From Ignavibacteriales bacterium (lineage in GTDB: Bacteria > Bacteroidota > Ignavibacteria > Ignavibacteriales > Ignavibacteriaceae): 64,000 bases of DNA. Both the position numbers and the translations under genes were made by a program. The notes beneath the pieces were generated by a model. That model saw only the letters and a program-made list of their open reading frames with translations. It was not told where the DNA came from and did no database searches. The stretch is taken from NCBI GenBank assembly GCA_016709155.1, contig JADJEI010000001.1:1488001-1552000 (forward strand). Reading direction: 5' to 3'. Numbering within the stretch: the stretch's first letter is position 1; the number at the start of each line of letters is the position of its first letter. This document shows positions 36,836-46,061 of this stretch, piece after piece.

Positions 36836-37462
36836 ATGAGTAGTACCAATCTATTAAAAACAATTAGTGAAACCGGCATATCGTATGCGGATTATAAAAG
36901 TATTTTAATGCGGCAAGTTCAAAATTATAATGATGAATTGGCGACAGAGGAAGAAAAAAATCAAATTCAAAACAGAAAACTGAATTTGCAAAGAACTAAT
37001 CGGCTTGATAAACATTTTCATCCTTCGGAGAAGAGCATTCAAAAATTTCAACAAATCAATTCAAAGCAAATATGGATGATCATATCCGAAACCTGGTGCG
37101 GTGATTCTGCACAAAACCTACCAATAATTTCGGCACTAACAAATCTTTCGAATTATATTGAACTAAAAATTCTTTTTAGAGATGAACATCCGGAAATTAT
37201 GAATTTGTATTTGGAAGGAGGAGGCAAAAAAAGTATTCCAAAATTAGTTTCCTTTAACGAAAATGGAGATGAACTTTTTCAGTGGGGACCTCGCCCGCAG
37301 CAGGCAAAATTACTGTTCGACAAAATGATTTCCGATGGTATTGATAAAGATGAAAGAAGAAAAGCCCTTCATCTTTGGTACGGACGTGATAGAGGCATCT
37401 CTGTTGAAAATGAACTCGTTAATCTTATCGAAGTATTTCTAAGGGTTATTGTTCATTCATAG
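36836..37462 (+). CDS. Thioredoxin-like protein (Thioredoxin_9 family)
   Basis: The 208-residue protein carries a thioredoxin fold with WCGDSAQN near residue 87 in place of WCxxC, so only the first Cys of the redox pair is present. Family members typically have ETWCGDA. It continues with ILFRDEHPEIMNLYLEGGGKKSIPKLVSF (the cis-Pro loop is SIPK). No signal peptide, so cytoplasmic. The substrate is unknown. It lies alone between divergent DUF2203 and the M28 peptidase gene. Confidence 0.82.
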   Translation: MSSTNLLKTISETGISYADYKSILMRQVQNYNDELATEEEKNQIQNRKLNLQRTNRLDKHFHPSEKSIQKFQQINSKQIWMIISETWCGDSAQNLPIISALTNLSNYIELKILFRDEHPEIMNLYLEGGGKKSIPKLVSFNENGDELFQWGPRPQQAKLLFDKMISDGIDKDERRKALHLWYGRDRGISVENELVNLIEVFLRVIVHS

Positions 37463-37584
37463 CAATAGTTTAGTAAATATTTTTATAAGTGAGAAAAGAG
37501 GATTGAAAAATTATCCGGGTTGAGATTTGATTATTACTAATGTCAAGAAATAACTCGAATTAAATCATTAAACCTATCCGACCT

Positions 37585-37600
37585 CGACTGCTCGCAGTCG
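37585..37600. repeat. Short palindrome CGACTGCTCGCAGTCG
   Basis: Sixteen bases forming a six-pair stem with a four-base loop, followed by ATGATTTTT. It may end the thioredoxin-like gene or be a dispersed element. Confidence 0.4.
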
Positions 37601-37695
37601 TATGATTTTTGATAGTAAATATTCTATTGTAACTCAATTTCAAAGTTGCTTAGTTAGTAATAAATCATTTACAATCATAATCTTTAGGGGATAGT

Positions 37696-40095
37696 ATGAA
37701 AATAATTTTTCAACTCCTGGTTTTCTCCGTGATAGCACTTCAATTCAATCTTCATTCTCAGTCACCCATCGTTCAGCAAATAGTTGATTCAGCCAATCAG
37801 GATTCGCTGATGTATTTTGTAAAGGAATTATCCGGCAATGTTCCAACAATTATCAATGGGACATTACAAACAATAGTTTCCCGTAATAAATATCAGCCCG
37901 GCAACGCTCTCGCCGAAACTTATATTAAACAAAAACTTCAGTATTACGGATTAACAACTTCTATTCAATCTTTCAGTTCAACCGGTAAAAACGTTTTAGG
38001 CGTTCAGGTGGGGTCAGAATTACCCAATCAAAAATATATTATCTGTGCACACTATGATGACATGCCTTCAGGCTCAACAGCCCCCGGAGCAGACGACAAC
38101 GCAAGTGGGACTTCAGCCGTATTGGAAGCAGCAAGAATTTTTTCGCAGTACACATTTCCTTTTACCATTGTTTATGCATTATGGGATGAAGAAGAACAAG
38201 GGCTGGTAGGAAGTAATTATTATGCCAATCAAGCTGCTTCGTCCGGAGATTCAATCATCGGTGTGATAAATATGGACATGATAGCTTATGATTCTGATAA
38301 CGATATGGTCGCTAATATTCACACGCGAAATGTTGGAACTTCGCTTGAACTTTATGATAAAATGATTGAAGCAAATATTCAATACGGGATTAACTTCAAC
38401 CTTGTTGAATATAATCCCGGCGAAGAATATAGCGATCACGCATCATTCTGGAATGCCGGCTATGGAGCAATTTTATTGATCGAAGATGATGCAGACTTTA
38501 ATGCTTACTATCATAGTGTCAATGATCTTATCATTCATTTTAATGAAGCATACTATTTAAAGTCTGCAAAACTTGCTTTTGCTACACTTGCCTCATTTGC
38601 GCTTAACCTGAATATGCAAATTATTCACACGCCTTTTGCTTCAATTGATTATTCGCAGGATATGGAATTAACAGCAAACATAGTTACAGGTTTAAATATT
38701 GGAAGTGGAATTTCGGGTCCGCGACTTTACTACCGCACAAGCACAGGGGGAGGTTTTTCTGATTTTATTGAGATAGCCGGAACTCCTTTAATGAGTAATA
38801 CAGAGTATAGTTTTATTATCCCTGCTCAGCAGCTTGGAACAATTGTGCAGTATTATTTGGCAGCACAGGATGATAATTCGTCAGTTGTGGTAACCCTTCC
38901 CACTGGTGGAGGCGGGTTTAATCCACCGGGAAATACTCCACCGCCGCATGCATTCCAATTCTACGTTGCCCCGGTTACTTTTGCTCTGGTTGATTCGGCT
39001 AATAATACAAATAATTGGCAGTCAACAGGCGGGTGGAATATTACAACTCAGAAATTTGTTTCCGCTCCTTACTCCTTTACTGAATCTCCTTCGGGCAATT
39101 ATCAGAGTAATACAACGGCGACTTTTACTTATTTAAATGAAATAAACCTTTCAAATATTTTGGGCGCTTCACTAGAGTTTTACACTCAATGGGATATTGA
39201 AAATGATTGGGACTATGGACAAATTCAGGTTTCTACTAATGGTGGAACAAACTGGACTGCTCTCGAAGGACTTTACTCAAATCCCGGGACAGGGACTTTT
39301 CAACCGCCTGATGAACCTTTGTACGATGGTTCGCAGCTAACCTGGGTCGTAGAAAATATAGATCTAACTGAATTTATTGGTCAAAGTGTTAAGCTCAGAT
39401 TCTATTTCCAATCCGATCAATCTGTTACCGGAGATGGATGGTATATTGATGATATACGATTGATGACCTTTGCAATTGTTCCGGTAGAACTAACATCCTT
39501 CACCGCAACTGCAACGCAAAACTCCGCTTCGCTTAACTGGCAAACAGCAACAGAGACAAATAACAGCGGGTTTGAGATTGAAAGAAAACAAGTCGGCAGT
39601 CCGCAGTCTTCTGTCAGCAATCTGGAATGGAGTGTTGTTGTTTTCGTTCCCGGATTTGGAACTACCACTGAACCAAAGAATTATTCTTTCATTGATGAAA
39701 ATCTTCCTGCAGGAAAATATCAATACAGATTAAAACAAATAGACTTTGATGGAAGCTTCGAATACTCAAACACAGTTGAAGTTGAAATCTCTTCACCAAC
39801 AGAATTTACATTGGAGCAGAACTATCCGAATCCATTTAACCCTTCAACAAAAATAAAATATACAATCCCCACTGTCACCCTGAGCTTGTCGAAGGGTGAC
39901 GTTTATGTAACATTGAAAGTTTACGATGTACTTGGAAATGAAATCGCAACACTCGCAAACGAAACACAGCAGCCCGGTACTTACGAAGTTGAGTTCAACG
40001 TAGGACAGGCTATCAGCCTCTCAAGCGGCGTGTATTATTACCAGTTACGGGTCGGTGGTTTTGTTGAGACAAAGAAGATGATTTTGGTGAAGTAA
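37696..40095 (+). CDS. Secreted M28-family metallopeptidase with T9SS sorting domain
   Basis: The 799-residue precursor has a signal peptide (FQLLVFSVIALQFNLHSQ). The M28 domain (about 60-300) shows zinc ligands in the usual order: HYDD (His near 119), GADDNASGTS (Asp), WDEEEQGL (general base Glu), NMDMIAYDSD (Asp) and YSDHASFW (His). It should be an aminopeptidase acting on peptides outside the cell. A middle region with a jelly-roll (YDGSQLTWVVENIDLTEFIGQSVKLRFYF, about 470-590) is a common companion of secreted peptidases. The VELTSFTATATQNSASLNWQTATETNNSGFEIERK module and type A sorting domain follow. The terminal part contains the same palindromes as the gene at 14898. A ribosome binding site (AGGGG) precedes ATG. 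Confidence 0.92.
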   Translation: MKIIFQLLVFSVIALQFNLHSQSPIVQQIVDSANQDSLMYFVKELSGNVPTIINGTLQTIVSRNKYQPGNALAETYIKQKLQYYGLTTSIQSFSSTGKNVLGVQVGSELPNQKYIICAHYDDMPSGSTAPGADDNASGTSAVLEAARIFSQYTFPFTIVYALWDEEEQGLVGSNYYANQAASSGDSIIGVINMDMIAYDSDNDMVANIHTRNVGTSLELYDKMIEANIQYGINFNLVEYNPGEEYSDHASFWNAGYGAILLIEDDADFNAYYHSVNDLIIHFNEAYYLKSAKLAFATLASFALNLNMQIIHTPFASIDYSQDMELTANIVTGLNIGSGISGPRLYYRTSTGGGFSDFIEIAGTPLMSNTEYSFIIPAQQLGTIVQYYLAAQDDNSSVVVTLPTGGGGFNPPGNTPPPHAFQFYVAPVTFALVDSANNTNNWQSTGGWNITTQKFVSAPYSFTESPSGNYQSNTTATFTYLNEINLSNILGASLEFYTQWDIENDWDYGQIQVSTNGGTNWTALEGLYSNPGTGTFQPPDEPLYDGSQLTWVVENIDLTEFIGQSVKLRFYFQSDQSVTGDGWYIDDIRLMTFAIVPVELTSFTATATQNSASLNWQTATETNNSGFEIERKQVGSPQSSVSNLEWSVVVFVPGFGTTTEPKNYSFIDENLPAGKYQYRLKQIDFDGSFEYSNTVEVEISSPTEFTLEQNYPNPFNPSTKIKYTIPTVTLSLSKGDVYVTLKVYDVLGNEIATLANETQQPGTYEVEFNVGQAISLSSGVYYYQLRVGGFVETKKMILVK
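39592..39619. repeat. Four tandem 7-bp repeats inside coding sequence (GTCNGCA type)
   Basis: Units GTCGGCA, GTCCGCA, GTCTTCT and GTCAGCA fill 28 bases in the loop after GFEIERK. It is the same position and the same length as the GTCAAAN array at 16397, but with a different unit. Confidence 0.7.
39874..39900. repeat. REP-like palindrome read in frame inside a sorting domain
   Basis: GTCACCCTGAGCTTG with its complementary partner ending GGGTGAC is translated VTLSLSKGD at the same place in the sorting domain as the copy at 16675. Confidence 0.8.
40003..40023. repeat. Small palindrome with CTATCA centre, copy C, right arm decayed
   Basis: GGACAGGCTATCAGCCT matches copy B, but the right arm has changed (CTCTCAAG instead of CTGTCCAG). 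It is translated GQAISLSSG as in copy B. Confidence 0.6.
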
Positions 40096-40146
40096 TTTCA
40101 TAATAATTGCCATGAAATAATCCATATCATCAACAATATTTAAAAA

Positions 40147-40186
40147 GAAAAAAGGGATTGATAATTAAGTCAATCCCTTTTTAATA
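40147..40186. terminator. Bidirectional terminator
   Basis: Arms AAAGGGATTGA / TCAATCCCTTT enclose eight bases, with A-rich sequence on the left and T-rich on the right. It can serve both the M28 gene and the converging HU gene. Confidence 0.85.
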
Positions 40187-40202
40187 AAAGCCTGCAGTTG
40201 AA

Positions 40203-40487
40203 TTATTTCAGAACAGCGTCTTTAGCTTGTTTAGCAATTCTGAATTTCAATGCCTTCTTTGCTGGTATAACCATTGTCTCGCCGGTGGCTGGGTTTCTGC
40301 CCATTCTTTTTTTCCTTTGAACTACAAGTAATTTGCCTAAGCCGGGAATCACGAATGCTTTCTTAGCTTCTCTATAAGCTAAGCCTACTATTTCATCAAG
40401 AAAAACACCAGATAACTTTTTTGTTGTTCCGGTTTTTTTAGCTAGATGATCTATTATCTGGGATTTGGTCATTGATTTGTAAGCCAT
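40203..40487 (-). CDS. HU-family DNA-binding protein
   Basis: The 94-residue protein starts MAYKSMTKSQIIDHLAKKTGTTKK, has the dimer helices and the DNA-binding arm with KRMGRNPATGETMVIPAKKALKFRIAK (GRNPxTG motif), and is the normal length of HU/IHF proteins. It bends DNA and compacts the nucleoid. An unusually good ribosome binding site (AAGGAGAGG, minus strand at 40497-40505) precedes the ATG, as expected for an abundant protein. The 220 bases upstream are AT-rich and shared with the divergent TonB-like gene. Confidence 0.95.
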   Translation of the reverse strand: MAYKSMTKSQIIDHLAKKTGTTKKLSGVFLDEIVGLAYREAKKAFVIPGLGKLLVVQRKKRMGRNPATGETMVIPAKKALKFRIAKQAKDAVLK

Positions 40488-40710
40488 AAATAGTGCCTCT
40501 CCTTAATTAATGAATAATTATTTCAATGGTTAAAATAAAGATAATTTGTCTCAAAGAAAATGTTTTAATAGAATTATTCGAATAAATTTTTACCGGCATA
40601 TTTATGTTGAAGCCTGTTTATAGTAGTAAAACAAATACTACTTTGCGGCTTAAATCTCATTTAAGTATTTTCACAACACTATTAAATAAATTTAACGGTA
40701 CTTTCATTTA

Positions 40711-42660
40711 ATGAAAAATTTTTCTTTTCTCGTTTTCATCTTTACCATCAGCAGTATTTATGCACAGCAGGATTCGCTTTCCATTTTTAAAAGTTTGCCT
40801 AATGATACTACTTTTGTCAGCGACTCTTCTTTGACTGACTCCTCTTCATTGGTAAGATTAAAACCTGATTCACTTATTGTGCTTAATTTAAAATGTTTTT
40901 CGGAAAATTCATTTTTCATTAATAATAAAGATATCACATTCAATGATTACCGGTATGCCGGTGATTTCTTGAGAATATTTCCTTTTACTTTTATTAAAGA
41001 TCTCGTGTTTATCGGGCTGCCGAATTAAATATATTTGTGTGGTGTACCTTCCTCTGCTGCAACTTATATGAACGATGGAATTTACTTTAATAACAGATTT
41101 AATCTGCGAACTGATCTGAATCATATTCAAACAGAATCAGTTGATTCAATCGAAGTAATAAATCTACCCAGGGGATTTTTATACGGAGCAGAACTTAATC
41201 CTGTTGCGATCAACTTTATTGAAAAAGATATTTATTCAAAACAACCTTTCACTAGAATTAAGTATTACGAAGGACCGTTTGGCGAAGCTTTTGTAGATGG
41301 TAAATTCAGTATAAATGCTTTTAAAAGAATTAACATTTCTGCAGATGTTTCAAACAAAAAAGTGGATAACAGATATGTTAATTCTGATTTTAGCCTTTGG
41401 CGTGCAGGTGTAAAAGTTAAATATTTTCTATCCAACTCAATTAACTTAATTGGAAGCTACTATCATATTAAATCAGTAGCCGGGTTTAATGGTGGGGTTG
41501 ATGTAGACAGCATAGCTACTTACTCGACAGATATAAACAACATATTGTACGATAATGTACTTGCGCCGGTAAAATACCCCACGCGATTTCTAAAATCTAC
41601 CCAGCATCATTTCGCATTACGCACCCTTGCTGATTTTGAAGGGTGGGGACGTTCTGATATCCAGCTCTACTATAAATTTACGCTCGATGAAGATTATGAA
41701 CCGCTGAGCACTTATGAAAATAAATTAACAAACAAGAATAAAGTAATCGGCATAAGCACCTCACAAACTTTGAAATACGGTTTTTGGAAATTGATTTTAT
41801 TTGGAAATTATGAGAAACAAATTTTACGCGACATAAATGTCGTTCCGCCCTATTTCAATGAAGATACACTGAATATTAATTCAATTTCATTTTCTGCAAT
41901 CGGTTCATTTTATTTATTTGATAGCACTATTGTTCCTTCCTTCTTTTCAAGAATAAAAAACCAAAGCTCCGATGCAAATTATCCTTTGACTTATAATAAA
42001 AATCTTTTCGGTTATGGAGCAGATGTGGCATTAAGAATTATTGATGAAATTAAAATTTATCTGGGCATTTCGTCATTCGATCAATATTTTACTGAGTGGA
42101 AACAAATGATCATCGAAGAAATTGGTGTTGAAGCCGAGTATAAAATTGTCAGCGCAAAATTAAAATTTTTCAACATGAATAATAGGTACACCCAAACCAT
42201 TTATCCGATGATAGATTACACCGGTTATAATAGTAATGATTTTATCGGTGCTTCACTTAATGCAAATATTAATCTCTGGAGTTTTTCTCTTGAAACTTTG
42301 ACAAGCTTTTATCACAATTCCGACCCGAATACAGGGGCAAATGTTCTTGATGTACCTGATGCAACTTTTCGAGGTGGGGTCTATTTTATAGGATCGGCAT
42401 TTGATTCTAACCTGGACATAAAAACAGGATTTGTTTTTAACTATACCGGGAAGCAAATAATCACTGACCATCAGTTTTTTAATTTGGTTGTTGATCCCTC
42501 TTACAAACTTGATTTTACGCTTGCTGGTCAAATTCAAAAGGTAGCAACTGTTTATTTCACTTGGGAAAATTTATTCGACAACGACTACTTTATTACGCCA
42601 TATTATCCTATGCCAAACAGGAATATTCGTTTTGGTCTATCATGGGAATTATTTAATTAA
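40711..42660 (+). pseudogene. TonB-dependent-receptor-like outer membrane protein interrupted by an in-frame stop
   Basis: ATG 40711 begins a signal peptide (KNFSFLVFIFTISSIYAQQD). The frame runs to TAA 41026-41028 and continues in the same frame from the next codon (TTG 41035 is the first possible restart). The joined text IFPFTFIKDLVFIGLPN-stop-IYLCGVPSSAATYMNDGIYFNN...IDSIEVINLPRGFLYG is a plug domain, with a beta-barrel of alternating strands after it and a C-terminal aromatic ending (IRFGLSWELFN). A single GAA to TAA change would explain the stop (LPNEIYL). About 650 residues in all. Unlike the other breaks, this needs a substitution, so real inactivation is possible. Substrate unknown. 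Confidence 0.6.
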
Positions 42661-42672
42661 ACTATTATTCTG

Positions 42673-44049
42673 ATGTCTGTTTTTAGTTTCCGCTATAACA
42701 TTACAGAAAAAAAAATATTTATATTTTTAATCCTCGCTGCAATTCTAACTGAAATATTTTATTTGATCCTTGCTTTTAATTCGGAGGGTAAAGAAAGTAT
42801 TCCACTTTACATGTTCGTTTACTTTGAAGCTTTTTTAATATTTTTCTTTTCCTGGCTCATAATCAAAAGAGTTCCATTTAACGAAAAAACCGACAGTGAA
42901 ATTCTAAAGTTATTTTCGAAAATTATTTCTATAAATTCAGATGAGCAGTTCAAATTAAAACTACCGCTCTTTATTATTGTAACTGGATTGCTGTTCAGAT
43001 TAACTCTTTTTCCATCCACCCCTTCTACATCGGATGATGTTTACAGATATGTTTGGGAAGGTAAAGTTGTTGTGAACGGCTTTAATCCATTTACCACTCC
43101 CCCGAACTCAAATGTACTCAGTTCACTTCAGGATTCTAATTACACTAAAGTCACTTATAAAAATATTCCGGCAATTTATCCGCCTTTTTCTCAATTAGTC
43201 TTTGCGACGGCATACATTTTAACAGAAGATAATCTTCTCGGGCTAAAGTTAATTTATTTTATTTGTGAATTTTTCACTTTAATATTTTTATTAAAACTTC
43301 TTCACTTGAAAAAAATAAATTTAAACAGAATAATACTTTATGCCTGGCTTCCATTGCCGATTATGGAATATTTTGTGAATGTTCATCTTGATCCGGTTGG
43401 AATAATGTTTCTGATTATCGCAGTTTATTTTATTGAAAGGGAAAAATTTGCGGGCGCATCCGTTTTTCTTGCACTCTCATTTTTATCAAAACTGATCGGA
43501 ATATTTTTATTGCCTTTGATTTTTAGAAAAGCCGGGATCAATAAATCAGTCCTATTTATTTTCATCTTTAGTTTTGTTTCAATAATCTTTTACCTGCCAT
43601 TTGCTGATGAAAGTTTTTCAACATTTACAGCATTTTCGACTTATTTATCCAACTGGGAATTTAACGGATCAATTTACAATTCATTTAAGGTGCTGTTCAG
43701 CAACAGTGAAACTGCACGAATGATTTGCGGGATTATCTTTATCTCATTAGTTGTTTACATCTCATCCACATATAAAGATTTTTCAAAGGCGGGGTTTTAT
43801 ATTTTTCTATGCTGGGCAATTCTATCAACCACACTTTTTTCATGGTATCTTGGCTGGCTTGCAGTTCTAAATCCATTTGTAAACTTTTTTTCTGTGATGA
43901 GTTTGTTATTTACAATAAACCTTACGAACTTTTCTCCGCTTGGCAATGAATGGCGCGAATATGGATTTGTGCTTGCAATAGAATATGTGCCGTTTTTTCT
44001 GCTGCTGGTTTACGATTTTCTATTCGAAGCCCGAAAAATTAAAGACTGA
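42673..44049 (+). CDS. Polytopic membrane glycosyltransferase-like protein (GT-C type, mannosyltransferase-like)
   Basis: The 458-residue protein has about twelve hydrophobic helices. After the third helix a periplasmic loop contains PSTPSTSDDVYRYVWEGKVVVNGFNPFTTPP, which carries the acidic DD pair expected of polyprenyl-phosphate-dependent GT-C enzymes, and IPAIYPPFSQLVF, as seen in alpha-1,6-mannosyltransferase-like and DUF2029 proteins. It probably moves a sugar from a lipid carrier to a glycan at the outer face of the inner membrane. The gene begins 13 bases after the TonB-like gene and its last 11 bases overlap the end of the converging response regulator gene. Confidence 0.75.
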   Translation: MSVFSFRYNITEKKIFIFLILAAILTEIFYLILAFNSEGKESIPLYMFVYFEAFLIFFFSWLIIKRVPFNEKTDSEILKLFSKIISINSDEQFKLKLPLFIIVTGLLFRLTLFPSTPSTSDDVYRYVWEGKVVVNGFNPFTTPPNSNVLSSLQDSNYTKVTYKNIPAIYPPFSQLVFATAYILTEDNLLGLKLIYFICEFFTLIFLLKLLHLKKINLNRIILYAWLPLPIMEYFVNVHLDPVGIMFLIIAVYFIEREKFAGASVFLALSFLSKLIGIFLLPLIFRKAGINKSVLFIFIFSFVSIIFYLPFADESFSTFTAFSTYLSNWEFNGSIYNSFKVLFSNSETARMICGIIFISLVVYISSTYKDFSKAGFYIFLCWAILSTTLFSWYLGWLAVLNPFVNFFSVMSLLFTINLTNFSPLGNEWREYGFVLAIEYVPFFLLLVYDFLFEARKIKD

Positions 44050-44758
44050 GCATATCTTTAAATTTAATTGCCTGCCTGCGCGAGACTTCAATTTTATGCC
44101 CGCCTTTTAGCTTTACAAGCAAACCGCCGTTAAGCCAGGGTTCTATATTTTCTACCCATTTTAAATTAATAATGTGTTTTCGATTTGCCCGAAAAAACGC
44201 TTTGTTGTCTAATCTTTCATCAAGATAATTAAGCGTTCTCAAAATCAACGGTTTATGTTCATCGAAAAAAAGACGCACATAATTTCCTTCGGATTCAAAC
44301 AACCGGATGGTAGAAAGTTTTACAAACCAGCATTTATCCCCATCCTTTACAAATATCTGATCGTTTTCGGTAAGGGCAGGGGCTTCCAATTGAGAGACAA
44401 TTTGTTTTTTTTGCTTTTCCAGAATTTTTTTAACCGTATCCTCAAGACGCTTTGGTTCAATTGGTTTTAAAAGGTAATCCATTGCATTGAAATCGAATGC
44501 TTTCAAAGCGTACTCGTCATAAGCAGTTGTGAACACCACGATCGGGACACTGTCAAGTTCCTCAAGTAGTTGAAATCCTGTTTTGCCGGGCATTTGAATA
44601 TCAAGGAAAATAATATCCGGATTTAATTCGGTGATTTTATTTAACGCATCGTCAGCATTAACAGCTTCTCCGACAACATTTATTTCTTTGAATGGTTCAA
44701 GAAGTCTTTTCAATTCAGTGCGTGCAAGGCGTTCGTCATCTATTATTAAAGCTTTCAT
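44039..44758 (-). CDS. LytTR-family response regulator
   Basis: The 239-residue protein has a receiver domain (about 1-118) with the phospho-acceptor Asp in DIIFLDIQMPGKTG (near residue 54), and a LytTR DNA-binding domain (about 140-239, IRLFESEGNYVRLFF, NRKHIINLKWVENIEPW, VSRRQAIKFKDML). It regulates transcription when phosphorylated, almost certainly by the kinase immediately upstream, whose stop overlaps this start by four bases. Targets are not visible. Its end overlaps the converging membrane protein gene. Confidence 0.93.
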   Translation of the reverse strand: MKALIIDDERLARTELKRLLEPFKEINVVGEAVNADDALNKITELNPDIIFLDIQMPGKTGFQLLEELDSVPIVVFTTAYDEYALKAFDFNAMDYLLKPIEPKRLEDTVKKILEKQKKQIVSQLEAPALTENDQIFVKDGDKCWFVKLSTIRLFESEGNYVRLFFDEHKPLILRTLNYLDERLDNKAFFRANRKHIINLKWVENIEPWLNGGLLVKLKGGHKIEVSRRQAIKFKDMLSL

Positions 44759-45888
44759 TTTTTACCTCCGGTTGGAATAACTAATTCACTTAGTACTTCA
44801 TTTTTATTTAATGCTAAAATATTTAAATAAGCATCTTCTCCATATAGAAGATTTAATCTTTGTTTCGTATTACTAATTCCAAAGCCTTTTGAACTGCGAA
44901 ATAACTCTTCGTCAAAATGCCCGGTATTATTTATTCTAATAATAACTTTATTTTCTGCCTTAGAAGCAGTAACAGTTACGCTGCCCCCACCAGGCTGTTT
45001 CGAAATTCCATGCTTGATCGCATTTTCAACAAGTGTTTGAATCATCATCGGAGGGATTTCAATATTTTTAACCGCCTGATCAACTTCCAATTTGTAATGT
45101 AGTCTTTCCTCAAATCTGATCTTTTCAAGTGCGAGATAATCCTTCACGGTTTGCATTTCGTCATCAAGCGGTACGGTTTCTGTACGCTCTATTTTTAATG
45201 AGTATCTTAAAATATTAGAAAGCCGCGTTACCGCATCTTTTGCGTTTGAAGGGTCTTCTTCAATAAGTGCCCTTATGCTGTTCAATGCATTAAACATAAA
45301 ATGTGGATTGAGCTGCGACTTAAGAGTTTTTAGTTCAAAATCTTTTACTGCCGCTTCCCATATCAATGATTCTATCTCTACTTTTTTATAATTTTCAAAA
45401 TAGTGAAGCGACAAATAAATCAGCGACCAAACAAAAACTACACTGCTCATATTAAAGACACCAATAAAGGGGGAGATTGGTTTTATCTCGTCCGAAGAAT
45501 ATGTGTTTGTTGAAAGTGCGACAGCAAGAATGAACCCATAAATTAAAGCGCCTATAATAAAACTTGCAAGAATTGTTCTCGGTAGAATTTTTCTGAGTGG
45601 TAAATCGAGCCAATTACTTTTTTTTATCTGTGCCCGGTAAATATGAGTGAAACTTATTCCAAGCTGAATCATGTAAAGCGCAATAATAGTTCGCTGCCAG
45701 TTTAACTCGCCAAGAAAAGCTGTAACAATAATGTTGATGAAAGCAAAAAAACTCCAGCCAAAAAATTGACTTAGCCAATATGCTCTTTTACAACTAATCT
45801 TTTTCCGCGAATGAATTGATTTCTCAGATTTCAGAATTTCATCCTGATAATTATTTACTAAATCCGAATTTGCTATTAATGCTTTCAA
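44755..45888 (-). CDS. LytS/YehU-type sensor histidine kinase
   Basis: The 377-residue protein has four predicted membrane helices (about 35-170) and a His_kinase domain with QLNPHFMFNALNSIRALIEEDP (His near 212), then an HATPase domain with VENAIKHGI and STKGFGISNTKQRL-like G-box (SKGFGISNTKQRLNLLYG). It has no large external domain, so the signal is probably sensed within the membrane. Transcribed ahead of, and coupled to, the LytTR regulator gene. The 170 bases upstream of its start are AT-rich and presumably hold the promoter. Confidence 0.93.
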   Translation of the reverse strand: MKALIANSDLVNNYQDEILKSEKSIHSRKKISCKRAYWLSQFFGWSFFAFINIIVTAFLGELNWQRTIIALYMIQLGISFTHIYRAQIKKSNWLDLPLRKILPRTILASFIIGALIYGFILAVALSTNTYSSDEIKPISPFIGVFNMSSVVFVWSLIYLSLHYFENYKKVEIESLIWEAAVKDFELKTLKSQLNPHFMFNALNSIRALIEEDPSNAKDAVTRLSNILRYSLKIERTETVPLDDEMQTVKDYLALEKIRFEERLHYKLEVDQAVKNIEIPPMMIQTLVENAIKHGISKQPGGGSVTVTASKAENKVIIRINNTGHFDEELFRSSKGFGISNTKQRLNLLYGEDAYLNILALNKNEVLSELVIPTGGKK

Positions 45889-46061
45889 AATATAAATCTA
45901 ACTTTGTGAAAAGAAAAAGAATCTTTTGAACAATCAAGATTCAATAAACTACTGCCTAAAAGTAGTTTGATTAATTATGAAAGTGCTGAAATATTCTTTC
46001 TGCGGATTAAAGAAATGATAGGTGGTTTGCTGAAAATAATTTCTGATTTATTAATGCAGTT

